Of a DNA stretch of 64,000 nt, positions 59,464 through 64,000 are shown in pieces (the stretch's first letter is position 1; every line of letters begins with the position of its first letter). A model generated the notes under the pieces. The model made no database searches. It saw nothing but the letters and a program-made list of their open reading frames with translations, and was not told the DNA's origin. The DNA is from Enterobacter sp. SA187 (lineage in GTDB: Bacteria > Pseudomonadota > Gammaproteobacteria > Enterobacterales > Enterobacteriaceae). Location of the stretch: contig NZ_CP019113.1 of NCBI RefSeq assembly GCF_001888805.2, positions 4,092,001 through 4,156,000 on the forward strand. Direction: 5' to 3'. A program made the translations under genes and the position numbers.

Positions 59464-60681
59464 TTACGCGTCAAATTTACGCATCACCAGCGTGGCGTTG
59501 GTGCCGCCGAAACCGAAGCTGTTGGACATTACGGTTTTCAGTTCGCGCTCGGTGGTTTTGGTCACGATGTTCAGGCCTTCTGCCTGCGGATCCATTTCTT
59601 CAATGTTAATGCTTGGGGCGACGAAACCGTGCTCCAGCATCAGCAGGGAATAGATGGCTTCCTGAACGCCAGCCGCGCCCAGCGAGTGACCGGTCATGGC
59701 TTTGGTGGCGGAAATCGCCGGGGAGTTATCGCCGAAGACTTCGCGGATCGCGCCCAGCTCTTTCACATCGCCAACCGGCGTCGAGGTGCCGTGAGAGTTC
59801 AGGTAATCGATCGGCGTATCCACGCCGTGCATCGCCATCTTCATGCAGCGCACTGCGCCTTCGCCTGACGGGGCAACCATGTCTGCGCCATCGGACGTTG
59901 CGCCGTAACCGACGATTTCAGCATAGATGTGCGCGCCGCGCGCCAGCGCATGCTCAAGCTCTTCAACCACCACCATACCGCCGCCGCCTGCGATCACGAA
60001 ACCATCGCGGTTTGCATCATAGGTACGGGACGCTTTGGACGGGTCGTCGTTGTATTTGGTGGACAGCGCGCCCATCGCATCAAATTCACAGGCCATTTCC
60101 CAGCCCAGCTCTTCGCCGCCGCCAGCAAACACGATGTCCTGTTTGCCCAACTGGATCTGCTCAACGGCGTTGCCGATGCAGTGTGCGGAGGTCGCACAGG
60201 CGGAGCTGATGGAGTAGTTAACGCCGTGGATTTTGAACGGCGTGGCGAGGCAGGCGGAAACCGCAGAGGCCATCGCTTTAGTCACCACATACGGGCCAAC
60301 AGCTTTCAGACCGCGCGGGCTACGCATGGCATCAGCGCCGAACACCTGCGCTTTGGACGAGCCGCCGGAACCGGCAACGATACCCACGCGTGGGTTGTTC
60401 TGGTACATCTCTTCAGTCAGACCGGCGTCCTGCACTGCCTGCTGCATAGACAGGTAGGCATAAACAGAGGCATCGTTCATGAAACGGACCACTTTGCGAT
60501 CGATCATGCCGGTGGTGTCGAGTTTTACGTTACCCCATACATGGCTACGCATGCCAGCATCAAGAAATTCTTGAGAGAAAGTGATCCCTGAGCGTCCTTC
60601 ACGCAGAGATGCCAGGACTTCCTGCTGGTTGTTACCGATGCTGGAAACGATGCCCAGGCCAGTAATCACTGCACGTTTCAT
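59464..60681 (-). CDS. fabB: 3-oxoacyl-ACP synthase I (FabB)
   Basis: 405 residues. Condensing enzyme required for unsaturated fatty-acid elongation. The active-site cysteine is in ISSACATSAHCIG (about 163), the histidines in YLNSHGTSTPVGD and SATKAMTGHSLGAAG. Upstream it has FabR- and FadR-like boxes (separate entries), as in E. coli. Divergent from mnmC. Confidence 0.99.
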   Translation of the reverse strand: MKRAVITGLGIVSSIGNNQQEVLASLREGRSGITFSQEFLDAGMRSHVWGNVKLDTTGMIDRKVVRFMNDASVYAYLSMQQAVQDAGLTEEMYQNNPRVGIVAGSGGSSKAQVFGADAMRSPRGLKAVGPYVVTKAMASAVSACLATPFKIHGVNYSISSACATSAHCIGNAVEQIQLGKQDIVFAGGGEELGWEMACEFDAMGALSTKYNDDPSKASRTYDANRDGFVIAGGGGMVVVEELEHALARGAHIYAEIVGYGATSDGADMVAPSGEGAVRCMKMAMHGVDTPIDYLNSHGTSTPVGDVKELGAIREVFGDNSPAISATKAMTGHSLGAAGVQEAIYSLLMLEHGFVAPSINIEEMDPQAEGLNIVTKTTERELKTVMSNSFGFGGTNATLVMRKFDA

Positions 60682-60730
60682 TCAATACCCCTGTAAGTCG
60701 AACAATTTTAATATTCGAGTGGCAAGATAG

Positions 60731-60744
60731 CGTACACTTGTACG
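60731..60744 (-). promoter_or_regulatory. FabR operator of fabB
   Basis: Perfect inverted repeat CGTACA-CT-TGTACG within AGCGTACACTTGTACGCC, the sequence bound by FabR at fabA and fabB in E. coli. It lies 50 bp upstream of the fabB start. Confidence 0.85.
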
Positions 60745-60749
60745 CCGAA

Positions 60750-60762
60750 CAAGTCCGATCAG
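60750..60762 (-). promoter_or_regulatory. FadR-like site of fabB
   Basis: Minus-strand CTGATCGGACTTG, a two-to-three-mismatch relative of the FadR core CTGGTCNGACCAG, directly adjacent to the FabR box. FadR activates fabB in E. coli. Confidence 0.6.
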
Positions 60763-60839
60763 CGAATTTATGCAGAAATTTGCACCAACTGACACTCCTC
60801 GTTAAGATCGTGACACTGCCCGCCACACGAGTAACTTAC

Positions 60840-62861
60840 GTGAAACAAACCGTTATACAACCTGCCAACCTCGAATTTAACGCTGAGGGTACACCTGTTT
60901 CCCGAGATTTTGATGACGTCTACTTTTCCAACGATAACGGGCTGGAAGAAACGCGTTACGTCTTTCTCGGCGGCAATCAGTTGCCCGCGCGTTTTCGCCC
61001 CCATCCCCGCGATTTGATGGTGGTGGCGGAGAGCGGTTTTGGCACCGGCCTGAATTTCCTGACGCTGTGGCAGGCGTTTGACGCCTTCACCGCGGCGCAC
61101 CCCCATACTGGCGTACAAAGATTACATTTTATCAGTTTTGAAAAATTCCCTCTGCGCGCCGACGACCTGCAAAAGGCGCATCAGCGCTGGCCGGAACTGG
61201 CCCCCTGGGCGGAACAGTTACAGGCGCAGTGGCCGCTGCCTTTTGAAGGCTGTCACCGTTTATTGCTTGATGGCGGACGGGTGACGCTGGATCTGTGGTT
61301 TGGCGATATTACTACCCTGACCGACGCGCTGGACGATTCGCTGGATCAAAAAGTGGATGCCTGGTTTCTGGATGGTTTTGCGCCTGCTAAAAACCCGGAT
61401 ATGTGGACTCCGGCGCTGTTTAACGCCATGGCGCGGCTGGCGCGCCCGGACTGCACGCTGGCGACCTTCACCTCCGCCGGTTTTGTGCGTCGCGGGCTAC
61501 AGGACGCCGGTTTTACCATGCAAAAATGCAAAGGGTTTGGCCGTAAACGTGAAATGCTCACCGGCGTGATGACGCAGACCCGTGAGCCTGCCCCGCGCGC
61601 GCCCTGGTTTGCGCGCAGCGGCGCATCCGGCCGTGAAGTGGCGCTTATCGGTGGCGGGGTGGCCAGCGCGCTGTTATCCCTCTCCCTGCTGCGCCGGGGC
61701 TGGCAGGTGACCCTTTACTGCGCCGATGCCGCCCCTGCGCTTGGCGCGTCCGGTAATCGCCAGGGGGCGCTCTATCCGCTGCTGAATGCCCACGATCCGG
61801 CGCTGGCGCGCTTCTTCCCCGCCGCCTTCACTTTTGCCCGCAGACTGTATGACACGCTGCCGGTAGCGTTCGATCATGACTGGTGCGGCGTGACGCAGAC
61901 CGGCTGGGATGAAAAGAGCCAGCATAAAATCGATCAGATGTTATCTCTGGCGCTGCCGCAGGAGATCGCCGCGGCAGCCGATGGAGCGTGTATTGAAGCA
62001 ACGACCGGCGTTGATACCGGCTGCGGCGGTATTCAGTATCCGCTCGGCGGCTGGCTGTGTCCGGCCCAGCTAACGGCGGCGGCCATTGAGCTGGGCGTTA
62101 CTCAGGGCCTGAAAGTGCATTATCAGCGGGACGTTGCCGAACTGACGCAGGGGGAAAGTGGCTGGCAGCTGCGTTTTGCTGATGGCGCTCAGGCCGCCCA
62201 TGCGGTGGTGGTGCTGGCGAACGGGCACCGGCTGGGGGATTTCACCCAGACCGAGGCGTTGCCGGTCTATCCGGTGGCGGGCCAGGTCAGTCATATTCCC
62301 ACCACGCCGGGGCTGTCGCCTTTACGTCAGGTACTGTGTTACGACGGTTATCTGACGCCGCAAAATCCGCTGAATCAGCAGCATTGCATCGGCGCAAGCT
62401 ATCATCGTGGCGATCGGGAAACGGCGTATCGCGAGGACGATCAGCAGCATAATCGCCAGCGCTTGCTGGACTGTTTTCCGGATGCCGCCTGGGCGAAAGA
62501 GGTGGATGTAACGGCTAAGGAGGCGCGCAACGGCGTGCGCTGCGCCACCCGCGATCATCTGCCGGTGGTCGGCAACGCACCTGATTTTGCGGCGACGTTA
62601 CGGGAATATGCGACCCTGGCGGAACACCCGGCGCAGGCGGTCAGCGCACCGGTGTGGGAAGATTTGTATCTGCTGGGGGCGCTGGGTTCGCGGGGATTGT
62701 GCAGCGCGCCGCTGGCGGCGGAGATCCTCGCCGCGCAGATGAGCGACGAGCCGATCCCGCTGGATAGCGAAACGCTGGCGGCGCTGAACCCAAACCGCTT
62801 CTGGGTACGGAAATTGTTAAAAGGCAAAGCGGTGATAACGCCCCACGGGGCGGGCCGGTAA
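60840..62861 (+). CDS. mnmC: tRNA 5-methylaminomethyl-2-thiouridine biosynthesis bifunctional protein MnmC
   Basis: 673 residues from the GTG at 60840 (reading MKQTVIQPANLEFNAEGTPVSRDFDDVYFS), which matches the E. coli start; an ATG at 60738 is outside the homologous region. Residues 1-250 are the SAM-dependent methyltransferase (MnmC2; VVAESGFGTGLNFLTLW, DAWFLDGFAPAKNPDMW). Residues 260 to the end are the FAD oxidoreductase (MnmC1; VALIGGGVASALLSLSLLRRGW, GASGNRQGALYPL). It completes mnm5s2U34 in tRNA. Confidence 0.97.
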   Translation: MKQTVIQPANLEFNAEGTPVSRDFDDVYFSNDNGLEETRYVFLGGNQLPARFRPHPRDLMVVAESGFGTGLNFLTLWQAFDAFTAAHPHTGVQRLHFISFEKFPLRADDLQKAHQRWPELAPWAEQLQAQWPLPFEGCHRLLLDGGRVTLDLWFGDITTLTDALDDSLDQKVDAWFLDGFAPAKNPDMWTPALFNAMARLARPDCTLATFTSAGFVRRGLQDAGFTMQKCKGFGRKREMLTGVMTQTREPAPRAPWFARSGASGREVALIGGGVASALLSLSLLRRGWQVTLYCADAAPALGASGNRQGALYPLLNAHDPALARFFPAAFTFARRLYDTLPVAFDHDWCGVTQTGWDEKSQHKIDQMLSLALPQEIAAAADGACIEATTGVDTGCGGIQYPLGGWLCPAQLTAAAIELGVTQGLKVHYQRDVAELTQGESGWQLRFADGAQAAHAVVVLANGHRLGDFTQTEALPVYPVAGQVSHIPTTPGLSPLRQVLCYDGYLTPQNPLNQQHCIGASYHRGDRETAYREDDQQHNRQRLLDCFPDAAWAKEVDVTAKEARNGVRCATRDHLPVVGNAPDFAATLREYATLAEHPAQAVSAPVWEDLYLLGALGSRGLCSAPLAAEILAAQMSDEPIPLDSETLAALNPNRFWVRKLLKGKAVITPHGAGR

Positions 62862-62873
62862 ACCTGCACGTAT

Positions 62874-63042
62874 CGCCCGGCGGCGCAGGCTTGCCGGGCC
62901 TACATACCTGTTGTAGGCCGGGTAAGCGCCAGCGCCACCCGGCAAAACAGCGGGCACGGTGCCAAATATATCGCCCGGCGGCGCAGGCTTGCCGGGCCTA
63001 CATGGCTGTTGTAGGCCGGGTAAGCGACAGCGCCACCCGGCA
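62874..63042. repeat. Tandemly duplicated BIME between mnmC and mtnA
   Basis: Two copies of a REP pair (cgcccggcggcgcagg...gccgggcctac, then gtaggccgggtaagcg...cacccggca), starting at 62874 and 62972, period 98 bp. The copies differ by a few bases. They fill the gap between the convergent genes almost entirely. Confidence 0.92.
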
Positions 63043-63044
63043 TA

Positions 63045-64000
63045 TCACGCAAACACCCCTGCCGCGACCTGTTCCGGCGTTACCACGCCCGTATCCAGCA
63101 CCCAGCCGCTGATCAACGCCGCCGGGGTCACATCAAACGCCGGGTTGTACACCCGTACTTTTTCTGGCGCCCATTGCACCGCGCCAAAGCTGCCCGCCAC
63201 GCCTGTCACTTCCTCTGCCGCCCGCTGTTCAATGGGGATGGCGTCGCCATCCGGACAGCCACAATCCAGTGTAGTGTGAGGCGCGGCAACGTAAAACGGA
63301 ATACCGTGGAATTTCGCCAGCACCGCCAGCGAATAGGTGCCGATCTTGTTCGCCACATCGCCATTGGCGGCAATGCGATCTGCCCCGACCCACACCGCGT
63401 CCACCTGCCCTTTCGCCATCAGGCTGGCGGCCATTGAATCGGTGATCAACTGGCAGGGCACACCCAGTTCGCCCATTTCCCAGGCCGTTAAACGCCCGCC
63501 CTGCAACAGCGGGCGCGTCTCACCCACCCAGACATTCGCCACCCGCCCCTGCTCATGGGCGCGGGCAATCACGCCGATAGCTGTCCCGACGCCCGCCGTT
63601 GCCAGCCCGCCGGTATTGCAGTGGGTCAGCAGGCGACTTCCCGGCGTTACCAGCGCGCTTCCGGCGCGGGCGATGGCGTCACACAACTGCTTGTCTTCAT
63701 CGATCAGGCGCAGCGCCTCCGCCACCAGCGCCGGAACATAATTCTCCCGCGCCAGCGCCGCTTTCATGCGATCAAGATTATTCATCAGGTTCACCGCCGT
63801 CGGGCGTGCCGCGCGCAGCGTCGCCAGCGATTCAGCCAGTTCATCCCGCGTCAGCCCCTGCTCTGCCTGTAACGCCAGCAGCAGGCTGGCGGAAAGGCCA
63901 ATCAGCGGCGCGCCGCGCACGCGCAGGGCGTGGATATGCCCCACCAGTTGTTCTGTGGTGCTGGCCGCAAGCCAGTTTTTCTGCTGCGGCAGCGCCTGCT
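63045..64000 (-). CDS. mtnA: Methylthioribose-1-phosphate isomerase MtnA (5' end outside window)
   Basis: Runs off the right edge; 318 codons are visible and lack only the first few dozen. In-frame coding continues to base 64000 (QALPQQKNWLAAST), so the GTG at 63944 is not the true start. Catalytic cysteine and aspartate regions are THCNTGGLATAG and WVGADRIAANGDVANKIGTY. It isomerises methylthioribose 1-phosphate in the methionine salvage cycle, a pathway present in Klebsiella and Enterobacter and absent from E. coli K-12. Confidence 0.95.
   Translation of the reverse strand, partial: QALPQQKNWLAASTTEQLVGHIHALRVRGAPLIGLSASLLLALQAEQGLTRDELAESLATLRAARPTAVNLMNNLDRMKAALARENYVPALVAEALRLIDEDKQLCDAIARAGSALVTPGSRLLTHCNTGGLATAGVGTAIGVIARAHEQGRVANVWVGETRPLLQGGRLTAWEMGELGVPCQLITDSMAASLMAKGQVDAVWVGADRIAANGDVANKIGTYSLAVLAKFHGIPFYVAAPHTTLDCGCPDGDAIPIEQRAAEEVTGVAGSFGAVQWAPEKVRVYNPAFDVTPAALISGWVLDTGVVTPEQVAAGVFA

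Noticed and set aside
1..64000. tRNA, rRNA, insertion sequences, integrases or prophage
   Set aside because: None seen: no transposase or integrase motifs and no tRNA cloverleaf noticed by eye. A tRNAscan and ISfinder search would settle it.

Overview
The window is chromosomal backbone from a motile member of the Enterobacteriaceae. Gene order closely follows the E. coli/Salmonella segment elaB-elaA-rbn / nuoN-A / lrhA / alaA-yfbR / yfbS-T-U-V / ackA-pta / yfcD-E-F-G / folX-yfcH / hisPMQJ-argT / ubiX-purF-cvpA-dedD-folC-accD-dedA-truA-usg-pdxB / flk / fabB-mnmC. Departures from the K-12 layout are a cheV gene beside nuoN, a PTS-transketolase operon with its own LacI-type regulator after pta, a GNAT gene after yfcH, a GH1 6-phospho-beta-glucosidase between flk and fabB, and mtnA (methionine salvage) after mnmC. 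Together these suggest the Enterobacter/Lelliottia/Leclercia/Kosakonia side of the family. The genus cannot be fixed from this window alone.

Layout. 1-2580: N-terminal 860 codons of a very large YdbA/BigA-type surface protein with 18 tandem 24-25-residue repeats, running off the left edge. 3010-5902: elaB, elaA, rbn, cheV. 6005-20944: the complete 13-gene nuo operon (respiratory complex I, with fused nuoCD) on the minus strand, followed upstream by its regulator lrhA. 23404-29012: alaA, yfbR, yfbS, hxpA, yfbU, yfbV. 29351-32773: ackA-pta (acetyl-phosphate node). 32883-38137: PTS IIA-IIB-IIC plus split transketolase (minus strand), divergent from a LacI-family regulator; the gap between them holds two palindromic operators and a CRP-like site. 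38140-42620: small housekeeping enzymes (Nudix, phosphodiesterase, two GSTs, folX, yfcH, GNAT). 42651-46738: histidine and lysine/arginine/ornithine ABC uptake. 47000-56712: the ubiX...pdxB cluster of metabolic, RNA-modification and envelope genes. 56814-64000: flk, a beta-glucoside hydrolase, fabB, mnmC and a partial mtnA.

Regulatory signals seen directly include rho-independent terminators, a PurR box upstream of cvpA-purF, a sigma-54 type promoter and CA-rich leader at argT, FabR/FadR-like boxes at fabB, and several REP/BIME repeats, one of them tandemly duplicated. I found no rRNA, tRNA, CRISPR array, insertion sequence or prophage. The best candidates for undescribed biology are the PTS-transketolase operon of unknown substrate and the repeat-expanding YdbA/BigA-like surface protein. 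A decayed coding fragment just upstream of alaA and a terminator-like hairpin in the ackA leader also deserve a look.
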